NCBI GenBank assembly: GCA_002869535.1
Contig: PKUK01000008.1
Span: forward strand, 540,351 to 604,350
Length of the DNA: 64,000 nucleotides
Direction: 5' to 3'
Source of the DNA: Arcobacter sp.
Lineage (GTDB): Bacteria; Campylobacterota; Campylobacteria; Campylobacterales; Arcobacteraceae
The notes below the pieces were generated by a model. It was given only the letters and a program-made list of their open reading frames with translations, was not told the origin of the DNA and did not search any database. Below are positions 54,048 through 63,830 of this stretch, piece after piece. How positions within the stretch are numbered: position 1 is the stretch's first letter; every line of letters begins with the position of its first letter. The position numbers and the translations under genes were made by a program.

Positions 54048-54834
54048 CTCTTTGAGGGAAAGGAATAGAGATTCCTTCTTTATCAAATGTATTTTTAATA
54101 TCTTCGATTAAGGCCCATTTTACAGCCCAAAAATCAGGTGTATTAACCCAAACTCGAACTACAAAATTAACTGATGAATCACCTAGTTCTGAAACAGCAA
54201 TTGTAATTGCTTCATCTTTTAAAACTTTATCATTTGATTCAATTATTTTAGTAATCAAATCTTTTACTATTTTTAAGTTATCACCATACCCTACACCAAT
54301 AAGTAAATCAACTCTTCTTTTAGGATGAGCATTTACATTTGTTATACTTCCTGCAGTAATTGCGCCATTTGGCACTAAAACTCTTTGATTATCTGGTGTT
54401 GTAAACTCTGTATTAAACAAATGTACTTCAGTAATAGTTCCACTTACTCCACCAGCACTTACAAAATCCCCTATTTTAAAAGGTTTAAAGAAAATAATCA
54501 TAACGCCAGATGCAAAGTTTGATAAAGAATCTTTAAGTGCTAAACCAACAGCTAAACCAGCTGCACCTAAGATTGCCAAAAATGAAGTTGACTCAACTCC
54601 TAATTGTTCTAAAGCAGTTAAAACAACAACTACTACTAATACATAATAAATAATATCATCAAAAAAGTTTATAAGAGTTTCGTCAAACTTTGGATTTTTT
54701 CTAATCATAGTAGTTAATAGGTTTGCAACCTTTTTAGCTAACCACTTACCAACCACAAATATCACAATTGCCATTGCTACATTTAAAGAATAAAGACCGA
54801 TTATATCCGAAACTGTTTCTACACTATTTCCCAT
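54019..54834 (-). CDS. mscS: Small-conductance mechanosensitive channel MscS
   Basis: A 271-residue protein with three N-terminal membrane segments (about 18-95). The pore-lining helix is LGAAGLAVGLALKDSLSNFASGVMII. The cytoplasmic beta domain follows with FKIGDFVSAGGVSGTITEVHLFNTEFTTPDNQRVLVPNG, and a C-terminal alpha/beta part ends ISIPFPQRDVHI. It is close to E. coli MscS in size (286) and relieves turgor on osmotic downshock. It lies 12 bases after proS on the minus strand and overlaps cca. Confidence 0.94.
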   Translation of the reverse strand: MGNSVETVSDIIGLYSLNVAMAIVIFVVGKWLAKKVANLLTTMIRKNPKFDETLINFFDDIIYYVLVVVVVLTALEQLGVESTSFLAILGAAGLAVGLALKDSLSNFASGVMIIFFKPFKIGDFVSAGGVSGTITEVHLFNTEFTTPDNQRVLVPNGAITAGSITNVNAHPKRRVDLLIGVGYGDNLKIVKDLITKIIESNDKVLKDEAITIAVSELGDSSVNFVVRVWVNTPDFWAVKWALIEDIKNTFDKEGISIPFPQRDVHIINEKN

Positions 54835-54846
54835 GTTAATCCCTTT

Positions 54847-56565
54847 TTATATTAGTTTTTTTAATTTGTTTACAACTTCAGCTAAAGAGACTTCTTCTTT
54901 TTCTAAAGTTTTTCTATTTACAATCTCAACTAAGCCATCTGGAAGTTTTTTACCAACTACAACAGCATATGGAAATCCAATAAGTTCAAAATCACTCATT
55001 TTAAATCCAAATCTTGCATTTACCCTATCATCTAAAATAGTAGAAATACCTGCTATTTTTAAATCATTATATATCTTTTTACCAGCAGTCAACTCTTCTT
55101 CTTTTTTTGCATTTGAAACAATAATATCAACCATAAAAGGAGCTGTTTCTTTCGTCCAAATACAACCTTTATCGTCATGATGTTGTTCAACCACTGTTGC
55201 TACAAGTCTAGATACACCTATTCCATATGTTCCCATAACAAAAGGTTTAGACTTACCATTTTCATCTAAAAAGTTTGCTCCAAGAGGTTCAGAATATTTA
55301 GTTCCAAGTTGAAAAATATGTCCAGCTTCTATCCCTTTTGTATGGATAAGTTTTCCGCCACAGCAAGAACAAATATCTCCTTCTTGAACAGCAATTAAGT
55401 CAAAATATTTCACATCTTTTAATGTAGTTAAGTCAGTTCCAGTAAAATGATAGTCAATTTCATTTGCACCACAAACTAATCCAACTTCATCCTTTAATTC
55501 ATTATCAATAACAAAATTTATATTTTCAGGTAAATTAAATGGTCCACAATATCCAGCAACTAAACCAGCATCTAAAATATCAGCATCATTTGCATCAAGA
55601 AGTTCTAAGGCATCAACTGCATTTGTAGCTTTTGTTTCTTCCAGTTCGTCATTTCCTCTTACAAAGAAAACTACTACTTCTTCTTTCTCTTCATATATTG
55701 CTTTTTTAATTACTGCTTTTATTGATTGAGCTTTTGGAGTGCTTAAAAAGTTTGAAACATCTTCAATAGTTTTCATCCCCGCAGTTAATACTTTTTCCAT
55801 TTTTATATTTTCAGCAGTAAGCTCATACCAGTTTTTAGTCTCTTTTTTTGCTCTTGTAGCTGCTTCAATATTAGCACCATATTCACACTCTTCACATACA
55901 ACTATTGTATCTTCACCTGAATTTGCCAATACCATAAACTCTTTACTTCCACTTCCACCAATTGCACCACTATCTGCTGCAACTACACGAAACTCTAAAC
56001 CTAATCTTGTAAAAATCTTTTTATAAGTCTCTTCCATAAGATTAAATTCTCTAATCATATCCTCTTCACTAGAGTGGAAAGAATAAGAGTCTTTCATTAA
56101 AAATTCTCTTCCTCTCATAAGTCCAAATCTAGGACGTGCTTCATCACGAAACTTTGTATTGATTTGATATAAATGAACAGGTAAATCTTTATATGAAGTA
56201 ACTCTATTTTTTACTAAATTTACCATTGCCTCTTCATTTGTAGGACTTAAAACAAAATCACTACCTTTTCTATCTTTGATTCGAAGCATCTCTAGACCCA
56301 TTTTAGATGCACGACCACTCTCTTCCCAAAGTGTAGTTGGTGTTACAAATGACAATTGAACTTCATTAAGCCCTGCATTATCTAACTCTTCTTTTACAAC
56401 AGCTCTAATTTTGTCTAATACTATCTTTCCTAAAGGCATAAAATTATATAAACCAGCACCTTCTTGATTGATAAATCCAGCTCTGATTAAAAACTGATGA
56501 GATGGTAAAGTTGCATCTTTTGGTGCTTCTTTTGTAGTTGGTATAAACATTTGAGAAAATTTCAT
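54847..56565 (-). CDS. proS: Prolyl-tRNA synthetase
   Basis: A 572-residue class II synthetase of bacterial type with the INS editing domain between motifs 2 and 3. N-terminal segments are [34 protein letters not shown] in outline and [13 protein letters not shown]. Motif 2 has [26 protein letters not shown]. The editing insert lies at about 230-390, and motif 3 is [20 protein letters not shown]. The C-terminal anticodon-binding domain has [18 protein letters not shown]. It charges tRNA-Pro. It lies 8 bases after hemA. Confidence 0.96.
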   Translation of the reverse strand: MKFSQMFIPTTKEAPKDATLPSHQFLIRAGFINQEGAGLYNFMPLGKIVLDKIRAVVKEELDNAGLNEVQLSFVTPTTLWEESGRASKMGLEMLRIKDRKGSDFVLSPTNEEAMVNLVKNRVTSYKDLPVHLYQINTKFRDEARPRFGLMRGREFLMKDSYSFHSSEEDMIREFNLMEETYKKIFTRLGLEFRVVAADSGAIGGSGSKEFMVLANSGEDTIVVCEECEYGANIEAATRAKKETKNWYELTAENIKMEKVLTAGMKTIEDVSNFLSTPKAQSIKAVIKKAIYEEKEEVVVFFVRGNDELEETKATNAVDALELLDANDADILDAGLVAGYCGPFNLPENINFVIDNELKDEVGLVCGANEIDYHFTGTDLTTLKDVKYFDLIAVQEGDICSCCGGKLIHTKGIEAGHIFQLGTKYSEPLGANFLDENGKSKPFVMGTYGIGVSRLVATVVEQHHDDKGCIWTKETAPFMVDIIVSNAKKEEELTAGKKIYNDLKIAGISTILDDRVNARFGFKMSDFELIGFPYAVVVGKKLPDGLVEIVNRKTLEKEEVSLAEVVNKLKKLI

Positions 56566-56573
56566 TTATATTC

Positions 56574-57869
56574 CTAATTATTAAATTTTATTGCGTGGTC
56601 GCATTTTTGAATAGAGTTTGATTTACTCTCTAGGCCAAATACTGATTGTACTGTGCCTAAAATAATATCGCACTCAACATCTTTTGAAATCTTTTTTAAC
56701 CTAGTTGTTGGTTCATGTAAAAATTCATTTAAAACTGTTTGACAAAGTTTTTTAATATTTTCTTCATCTTCAGCTTTTACAAAACCTTTTTTTATAGCAT
56801 TTTGAAGTTTCTTTTCAATTACATCATCTGCTTTTGTATAAAGATGTTTTACTACAGGTTCCACTTCAAGTGATTTTAGCCATTTAAAAAACTCTTCTGA
56901 TTCTTGATTAACGATTTGATATGCTCTTTTTGCTTGTTCGGCTCTTAGTGTCATATTTGAGTTTACTATCTCTTGTAAATCATCTACAGCATATATTTTT
57001 AAGTTTGAGCTTTCTATCTCTTCAATATCTCTTGGTACTGCAATATCAAACCAATGTCTACCAAAAGAACAATTCTTCACCATGCTCTCTTTTATGATGG
57101 GATAGGGAGCTGCAGTTGCTGTAATCATTATTGGTATTTCATTTAAAAGTTTTTCTAAATCTTCATAAGGCTCAACACTTACTTCAAAATCAAAAGTATC
57201 CACAAGCATTTGTGCTTTTTTAATATCTCTACTAGTAAGAACAATATCAAATCCAGCTTTATTTAAGTGCTTCATTGTAAGTTAACTCATCTCACCAGCA
57301 CCAATAACTAAAGCTTTTACTCCACTTGTATTTTGAATAATATCTTTTGCTTTTGCAACGGCAGTTGAAGCCACTGAAACAGAACCTGTTCCTAAGCTTG
57401 TCTCAGTTCTTACATTTGCAGCACACTTAAAAGCATAGTTCATAGCTTTTGAAATACTTTTACCGCAATAACCTTTTGCCAAAGACAATCTAAAAGCGTC
57501 TCTTAATTGTCCTACTATTTGAGTCTCACCTATAACTAGTGAATCCAAGGCTGAAGCTACTGAAAAAAGGTGATGTATAGCACTTGTATTATCATAAATA
57601 TCAGCTCTTTCTAATAAGTTCTCATAATCTAGTCCTGAATATTTTGCCAATATTTGGAAAATCTTTTCTTTTGATTGTTTGATATTTAAAGAAGTAGTCA
57701 TTATCTCAACTCTATTACAGGTTGATAATAAAACTACCTCATCAATAGATTCATCTGCTTTTACACTTTTTAAAAAAGTCTCTACTGAACTTTCATTTGA
57801 AAAAGCAATCTTTTCTCTTGTTTGTATATCTGTATTTTTGTGGGTAAAAGAGATACTTAAATAACTCAT
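56574..57869 (-). pseudogene. hemA: Glutamyl-tRNA reductase HemA interrupted by an in-frame TAA
   Basis: The 432-codon frame is a complete HemA. The N-terminal catalytic domain has LSTCNRVEIM with the active Cys, HHLFSVASALDSLVIGETQIVGQLRDA, and ALVIGAGEMS at the start of the NADPH domain. The C-terminal part has PRDIEEIESSNLKIYAVDDLQEIV and the dimerisation helix. A TAA at 57284-57282 follows GAGEMS, where HemA normally has Glu, so GAA to TAA is the simplest origin. Restart at the ATG at 57275 could give only the C-terminal half. HemA makes glutamate semialdehyde, the first step of haem synthesis in these bacteria, and should be essential. Confidence 0.92.
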
Positions 57870-57872
57870 ACT

Positions 57873-58769
57873 TTAAAACTCTCTTTCTATCATTTCTTTC
57901 ATAATTTTCACAAGACCATCTGAATTTTCGTCTTCTAAAATCATGATTGCTTCTCTTCCTAAAGCTTTTGCTTGAGAGATAGCATCATTTAATGAATCTG
58001 TTCGCTCCATTTGTTGTTTTATCCAAAGGGCATCTTCTTCATTTAACTCTTTTTTTAAAAGTGATTCCAACTTTGTTTTATCATCTAATCTTTGATGTAA
58101 TAATAAATAAGGAATTGTAGCTTTTCCTTCAACAAAATCAAACATTGCAGGTTTTCCTAAAGTAGTTGAGTCTTGAGTAATATCTAAAATATCATCAATC
58201 ATTTGAAAAGCAAGACCTAGATTTTTTCCATAAAGAGCATATTTTTCTTCATCTTTATTAGCCAATATTGCAGCACTTGCAGCACTTGCTTCTATAAGTG
58301 AAGCAGTCTTTTTATAAATCATATCAAGGTATTTTTTGTAATCAGTATTAAAAGTTTCTGTCAAATCAATATCTAGCATCTCTCCAATACTTAATTTTGT
58401 AACAGCACTTGAGATATTGTAAGCAACTTTTCTATCCATTTGTGAAAGTTCAGTAAAGGCTTTAGAGTATAAAACATCTCCAAACATAATTGCTGTTTTA
58501 TCATCATATAAAGCATTTACAGAGGGGCTTCCTCTTCTTGTATCTGCCTCATCAATAACATCATCGTGTAAAAGTGATGCCGCATGAATCATCTCAACTA
58601 TTGCACATAGTTTTATTGACTCTTCATTTACTCCAGCAATTTTAAGTATTAGTTTAGACCTTAACATTTTTCCAGTTGCTAGATGTCCAAAAAGTTCTAT
58701 GCTCTTTTCATCTTCACACTCTTTTACAAACTCTAAAATTTTTTCTTTTACTATTTTTAATTCTTCCAC
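57873..58769 (-). CDS. Polyprenyl diphosphate synthase (IspB-like)
   Basis: A 298-residue trans-prenyltransferase. It has both Asp-rich motifs: first LLHDDVIDEADTRRG and second FQMIDDILDITQDSTTLGKP. MLRSKLILKIAG and TASLIEASAASAAIL flank them. It extends allylic diphosphates, probably to the menaquinone side chain. It lies 3 bases before hemA and after DUF2018 on the minus strand, an arrangement that fits a quinone and haem supply group. The exact chain length cannot be told. Confidence 0.9.
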   Translation of the reverse strand: MEELKIVKEKILEFVKECEDEKSIELFGHLATGKMLRSKLILKIAGVNEESIKLCAIVEMIHAASLLHDDVIDEADTRRGSPSVNALYDDKTAIMFGDVLYSKAFTELSQMDRKVAYNISSAVTKLSIGEMLDIDLTETFNTDYKKYLDMIYKKTASLIEASAASAAILANKDEEKYALYGKNLGLAFQMIDDILDITQDSTTLGKPAMFDFVEGKATIPYLLLHQRLDDKTKLESLLKKELNEEDALWIKQQMERTDSLNDAISQAKALGREAIMILEDENSDGLVKIMKEMIEREF

Positions 58770-58777
58770 AAAATACC

Positions 58778-59047
58778 TTATGAATCTAATCTACAAATAA
58801 TTTCACCAGTAAACTCAATATACAAATCATCTTTTACCTTAGATACCTCATCAAGATTTTCTAAAACAAAAGAGTCTATATCTTCATTTACATCATAAGC
58901 CTCACCTTTATCTTTTGATAAAAGTAATTCCATCGCTGCGTATTTTTCCAATATTTTATCTAACTCATCACTTACAACTTCACTTGATGCGTGTTTAACC
59001 ACATCCAAAAACTTTGACTTTGGAGTTCCAAATAAAATATCATCCAT
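58778..59047 (-). CDS. DUF2018 family protein
   Basis: An 89-residue helical protein opening MDDILFGTPKSKFLDVVKHAS. It matches the small DUF2018 family found in Campylobacterota, function unknown although a structure is recalled for the Helicobacter member. Acidic residues dominate (ILEKYAAMELLLSKD, VNEDIDSFVLENLDEVSKVKDDLYIEFT). It lies one base after hisD and 8 bases before the polyprenyl synthase gene, so it is cotranscribed. Confidence 0.82.
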   Translation of the reverse strand: MDDILFGTPKSKFLDVVKHASSEVVSDELDKILEKYAAMELLLSKDKGEAYDVNEDIDSFVLENLDEVSKVKDDLYIEFTGEIICRLDS

Positions 59048-59048
59048 A

Positions 59049-60341
59049 CTATTTTTCCAATCTCACTCTTACAGATTTTGCATGAGCGGTTAAGCCTTCT
59101 GTATCTGCTAATAATGCACAAGCTTCGCCAAGCTCATCAATTGCCTCTTGAGAAAAACTTATTATTGAAGACTTTTTCAAAAAGTTTTCCACATTTAGTG
59201 GGCTATAAAACTTAGCTGTACTTCCAGTTGGAAGTGTATGGTTTGGTCCAGCAATATAATCACCTATTGGCTCAGGTGTATTTTTACCTAAGAAAATAGC
59301 TCCTGCATGTTTGATTTTTGGCAGTAGTTCAAAGGCATTATTTGTCATAATTTCTAAGTGCTCTGGTGCTATTTCATTCATATATTTTATAGCTTCATTC
59401 ATATCTTTTGCGATTATTATAACACCTCGCTCATCAATAGATTTTTTAGCTATTTCACGTCTGCTTAACTCTGGCAAAAATCTATCAACCTCTATTGAAG
59501 TAAGCTCTGCTACTTTGTCACAAGTTGTTATCATAATAGAACTAGCCATCTCATCATGCTCTGCTTGTGAAAGTAAATCAATAGCTAAAAATCTAGGATT
59601 TGCACTTGCATCACTTAAGATTCCAATTTCACTAGGACCTGCTATCATATCAATATTTACTTCCCCAAAAACTAACTTTTTAGCTGTTGCAACAAATATA
59701 TTTCCAGGACCAGTTATAACGTCAACCTTTGGAATAGTTTCAGTTCCATAAGCCATAGCAGCAATTGCACTTGCTCCTCCAACTTTAAAGGCTTTTTTTA
59801 TTCCACAGATGTGACAAGCCGCAAGTAATAATTCATTGATTTCATTATTTGGTGTTGGAGTACATACAACTATCTCTTCTACACCTGCAACTATTGCTGG
59901 AATTGCATTCATAAGTAAGCTACTTGGATATGCAGCTTTTCCACCAGGAATATAAAGCCCTGCTCTATCAACAGCTGTTACTTTTTGTCCTAAGATACTT
60001 CCATTTTTTTCAAAATCAATCCATGATTTTGGAAGTTGTTTTTCATGGTAAGATTTTATTCTATCATAGGCAGTGTGAAGTGACTTTCTTAACTCATCAT
60101 CTATATTTTCATAGGCTTTTTTCATCTCATCAAGTGATATTTCTAAATCACTATCTTGTTTTACTTCCCATTTATCAAATCTAGAAATATGCCCTTTAAT
60201 AGCCAAGTTTCCATTATCAACAATCTCTTCAATAATATTTGAAACGATTGCAGAAACACCTTTGATATCTGTTTTTGCTCTTGCTAATATATTTTCAAAC
60301 TCTTTTTCGAAATTTGAATCTGTAGTATTTATTATTTTCAT
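59049..60341 (-). CDS. hisD: Histidinol dehydrogenase
   Basis: A 430-residue enzyme with HisD signatures: VDRAGLYIPGGKAAYPSSLLMNAIPA, VGGASAIAAMAYGTE, VDVITGPGNIFVATAKK, IAGPSEI, LLSQAEHDEMASSIM, EIAPEHLEIM and the zinc-site region GPNHTLPTG. It catalyses the last two oxidations in histidine synthesis. It follows aroK after 7 bases with a GGATTAAATG start region. Confidence 0.96.
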   Translation of the reverse strand: MKIINTTDSNFEKEFENILARAKTDIKGVSAIVSNIIEEIVDNGNLAIKGHISRFDKWEVKQDSDLEISLDEMKKAYENIDDELRKSLHTAYDRIKSYHEKQLPKSWIDFEKNGSILGQKVTAVDRAGLYIPGGKAAYPSSLLMNAIPAIVAGVEEIVVCTPTPNNEINELLLAACHICGIKKAFKVGGASAIAAMAYGTETIPKVDVITGPGNIFVATAKKLVFGEVNIDMIAGPSEIGILSDASANPRFLAIDLLSQAEHDEMASSIMITTCDKVAELTSIEVDRFLPELSRREIAKKSIDERGVIIIAKDMNEAIKYMNEIAPEHLEIMTNNAFELLPKIKHAGAIFLGKNTPEPIGDYIAGPNHTLPTGSTAKFYSPLNVENFLKKSSIISFSQEAIDELGEACALLADTEGLTAHAKSVRVRLEK

Positions 60342-60348
60342 TTAATCC

Positions 60349-60861
60349 TCATTCACACATACTTGTTAATTCTTTTAAAATCTCTTCAATATCTCTAGCC
60401 TCTACATCAAGTGTAAAGTCAGCTACATTTTCATACTCTTTTACTCTTGTATTATAAAGTTTTTTTGCTTCATCTAGATTTTTAAGAAGTGGTCTTTTTG
60501 CTAGTTTTTGTTTTGTATTTGGAGCATCATTGATTCTTTTAAGAATGCCCTCAAAAGAAGATTTTAGATAAACAACTTTACCAATATTTTTGATATTTTC
60601 TTGTCTATAAAACCCACCACCTGTAGATATAACAGTGTTTGTAATTGACTTCTCTAGCCATAAAGCACATTGTTTTTCCAAGTCTCTAAAATGAGCTTCG
60701 CCCTCATCTTTAAAAATTGTTTTAACTTTCTTTTTTGTGATACTCTCAATTAAATCATCAGTATCAATTGAAAATCTACCACTATATTTAAAAAAAGCTC
60801 GTGCAATGGTACCCTTACCTACACCCATAAAACCGATTAGTATAATATTGTTCTTATTCAT
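60349..60861 (-). CDS. aroK: Shikimate kinase
   Basis: A 170-residue P-loop kinase. Walker A is LIGFMGVGKGTIAR, the shikimate-binding DTDDLIE and FRDLEKQ follow, and STGGGFYRQENI is the family glycine motif, with KRPLL in the lid. It phosphorylates shikimate in the aromatic amino acid pathway. It ends in TGA seven bases before the hisD ATG, another example of TGA as a true stop. Confidence 0.94.
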   Translation of the reverse strand: MNKNNIILIGFMGVGKGTIARAFFKYSGRFSIDTDDLIESITKKKVKTIFKDEGEAHFRDLEKQCALWLEKSITNTVISTGGGFYRQENIKNIGKVVYLKSSFEGILKRINDAPNTKQKLAKRPLLKNLDEAKKLYNTRVKEYENVADFTLDVEARDIEEILKELTSMCE

Positions 60862-60894
60862 AACTTGCGATTATAGCTAAATAAAAGTAAAAGT

Positions 60895-63807
60895 TTAAGT
60901 TGTAGGTATATAAATTAAGAAATTAGCGCCTTTGTACTTTTTATTTTCCCAAGTGTACTCTTCATTTAATACTTCGATTTTTCCTTCAATGTGATTTTCA
61001 ATTATTTGATGGGTCATATAAAGACCAATCCCTGTTCCATTACTTTGATGTTTTGTAGTAAAGTATGGTTCAAAGATTTTATCTTTAATATCTAAAGAAA
61101 TTCCTCCGGCGTTGTCTTTAATAGAAAGAACTAAATAGTTATCTTTTTGGTAAAGTTCAAAAAATACAAATCTATTGTCTTCTTTATTATTTAAAAGTAA
61201 GGCATCCTTAGCATTGTTGAAAATATTAACAGTAGCTTGAATAAGTTCATTTAAGTATGTGTTTACTTCTAAGCCTTCACAGCTATTTTTTACAATAAAT
61301 TCAATGCTATTATCTTTTAAAGAACTACCTATCAAATTGCTATTTTTGCTAATAATTTGATTTGAGTTAACATAAGTCTTTTCTTTGTCAGTTTTATAAA
61401 AATTTCTAAAATCATCTATTGTTTGAGATAAATATTGTGCAGATTCATTCATGTTATCCAAAGAAGAAAGAACACTACTAGTCTCATATTCACCTAGTGA
61501 AAACTTTAGTTTTAATCCAGTAGAAACTGCACTAATTACACTTAAAGGCTGTCTCCATTGATGGGCAATATTACCAATCATTTCTCCCATTGCAGCCATT
61601 TTAGACTGTCTGAAAAAAATCATCTCTTTTTCTTTTATATCTCTTAAATCAATAACACTAATAATATATACAGCTTTTCCTTCAAAGTTTGTTGTATTTA
61701 CTTTTACAAGGGAGGGAATTGTTTTACTATCTTTATCTTTTATATTTATTTCAAATGGCTCATGGTTTTCATATAGATTTTTAAGAATATCTTTCTTTCC
61801 ACTATTTTCAATAAATTTAAATATATTTTGTCCTATTAGGTCCCGTTTATTTTTATAACCTAATAAAAATACCCCGTTCTCATTTGTATCAATACAAATA
61901 TTTTTTTCAACAACATAAATAGAATCCATAGTAGAACTTAAAAGTGTCTCAAAACTTTTTAAAGTCTTTTCAAGCTCCTTTTGTATTCTCTTAAATTGAT
62001 TATTACTCTCTTTTAATTTGTTTTTTTGCTCTTCTATTTTTCTGTTTTTAGAGAGTAACTCTTTTTGTCTATAACCTATTAAGAGTAAAATAACCAAAAA
62101 GCCTAAAACTATTTTCCAAATTATAGAATAATCTATTCCACTATCAAACTTTACATTTACCCATTTATTATATATCTCATGTTTTTTATCTTCAGGAATA
62201 TTTTTTATAATCTTATTAAAAATTTCCAATAAAGCTAAATCATCTTTTTGAATAGCAATACTTAAATCTAAGGAATCATCAAATTTCCCTGCAATTTTAA
62301 GTTCACCTATAAAATCTTTTTGTATTTCATAACCAATAGCTGCTAGGCAATCAATAAAACCATAAACTTCACCCTTTGCAACTTTTTCTAGCCCCTCTTT
62401 TACAGAATCTACTTCAATAATGTTTTCATATTTATATCTTCTCTTCAATAAATCAATTATTGCATAGCCCTTTACAACAGCTAACTTTTTTTTACCTATA
62501 ATACTTTCTATATCTGGTATAAAAATCTCTTCATTTTTTGTCGCTATTACAAAATGAGAGGAAATATATGGTTTCGTGAAATTCGCGTACTCTTTTCTAT
62601 TATTTGTTTCCATAGCTAAAGATAAAATATCACATTTTTTTGCTTTAAATTTTTCTAAACTTTCACTCCAAGTTTTTGTTTGAATTAAGTTTATTGGTCT
62701 TTTTAATATAGCTTGAAAATAATCCATGTATTCTCTACTTATTCCTATATGTCTGCCATTTTCTATTTTTTCAAAAGGTAGCCAATTGGGATCAATACAT
62801 ACATTGATTTTTCTTTTTTTAGTTAAATATTGTTTATCAGCATTAGTTAAAATATTATTAGATTTAAAATCTTTTGTATTAAACACGATATCATTGATAT
62901 TTATATTTGGATGAAACTCTTTTAGTTTTGATAAAATATCTTTTATCAATTCATCCCTAATACTACCTATCTCATATAGATTTGGCATCATTAGTTTTTC
63001 TATTTCAAGTGCTTCAAAAAGTAAGGCATCTTTTGATTTTAATTTAGAGTATTTATTATAAATTATATCTACTAACTCTTTTTTATGATCAAAGGCATAT
63101 TTCCATCCTCTGTTTGTTGCTTCAATTATTCTCTTCATTTTGTCTTGATTTGATAAAGCATAATCTTTTAAAGCAAATAAATTCAAGCTAAAATTATACA
63201 TTCCATAATTTGCTGGAGTAATTACAGTATAAGGTACTTTTGATTTTTTGATTTTATATAATTCATTTGATAAATAAGCTGTCATAATGTCTACATTACC
63301 ATTTATAAAACTATCGGCGGAAAAGTCATGATTTCTTATCTCTTTAAAATCAGATTTTTTTATTTCAAATTTTTTAAGTAACTCAGATAGAATAGATTTA
63401 TCAAGCTGACTTTTTTCTGCCATAATTATTTTGTTCTTAAAATCATAGGGAGTAATAATATCTTGTTTTGCAACAAATACAAGTGCTGATTTTTTCATAT
63501 AATTAGCTAAAAGCATTAATGGCTTTTTTTCATCATAATATTCTAATAAAGATAAATCATAAACTCCAAAATCGGCTTTTTTATTTTTCACTTCATTTAT
63601 TACATTTATTTTATCTTCATATTCTCGTATCTCAACATCAAACCCAAGCTCTTTATAAAAACCTTTTTCATAAGCTGCAATAAACCCTGCATACTCAAAT
63701 TGATATTTCCAATTTAATTGAATAGAGACTTTTTCTAAATTTCTTGCATATAAAGCAGAAAAGAGAGATAAAAATAATATAAAAAGTAATTTAATTTGTT
63801 TTTGCAT
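60895..63807 (-). CDS. Histidine kinase with NMT1-like and SBP3 sensor domains plus PAS
   Basis: A 970-residue membrane kinase. A signal peptide (about 1-21) is followed by an NMT1/THI5-like binding domain (about 25-300, with VSIQLNWKYQFEYAGFIAAYEKGFYKELG). A second, SBP_bac_3-type domain follows (about 330-560, with INVCIDPNWLPFEKIENGRHIGISREYMDYF). A membrane segment lies near 570-590 (WKIVLGFLVILLLIGY), then a coiled coil and a PAS domain (about 630-740). The core has H-box MGEMIGNIAHQWRQPLSVIS, N-box NIFNNAKDALLL and G-boxes DNAGGI and GTGIGLYMTH. Two ligand-binding folds suggest it senses a pyrimidine-like or amino-acid-like solute. No response regulator is adjacent. Confidence 0.9.
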   Translation of the reverse strand: MQKQIKLLFILFLSLFSALYARNLEKVSIQLNWKYQFEYAGFIAAYEKGFYKELGFDVEIREYEDKINVINEVKNKKADFGVYDLSLLEYYDEKKPLMLLANYMKKSALVFVAKQDIITPYDFKNKIIMAEKSQLDKSILSELLKKFEIKKSDFKEIRNHDFSADSFINGNVDIMTAYLSNELYKIKKSKVPYTVITPANYGMYNFSLNLFALKDYALSNQDKMKRIIEATNRGWKYAFDHKKELVDIIYNKYSKLKSKDALLFEALEIEKLMMPNLYEIGSIRDELIKDILSKLKEFHPNININDIVFNTKDFKSNNILTNADKQYLTKKRKINVCIDPNWLPFEKIENGRHIGISREYMDYFQAILKRPINLIQTKTWSESLEKFKAKKCDILSLAMETNNRKEYANFTKPYISSHFVIATKNEEIFIPDIESIIGKKKLAVVKGYAIIDLLKRRYKYENIIEVDSVKEGLEKVAKGEVYGFIDCLAAIGYEIQKDFIGELKIAGKFDDSLDLSIAIQKDDLALLEIFNKIIKNIPEDKKHEIYNKWVNVKFDSGIDYSIIWKIVLGFLVILLLIGYRQKELLSKNRKIEEQKNKLKESNNQFKRIQKELEKTLKSFETLLSSTMDSIYVVEKNICIDTNENGVFLLGYKNKRDLIGQNIFKFIENSGKKDILKNLYENHEPFEINIKDKDSKTIPSLVKVNTTNFEGKAVYIISVIDLRDIKEKEMIFFRQSKMAAMGEMIGNIAHQWRQPLSVISAVSTGLKLKFSLGEYETSSVLSSLDNMNESAQYLSQTIDDFRNFYKTDKEKTYVNSNQIISKNSNLIGSSLKDNSIEFIVKNSCEGLEVNTYLNELIQATVNIFNNAKDALLLNNKEDNRFVFFELYQKDNYLVLSIKDNAGGISLDIKDKIFEPYFTTKHQSNGTGIGLYMTHQIIENHIEGKIEVLNEEYTWENKKYKGANFLIYIPTT

Positions 63808-63830
63808 TAGATATTCTAGTGAATTTAAAC

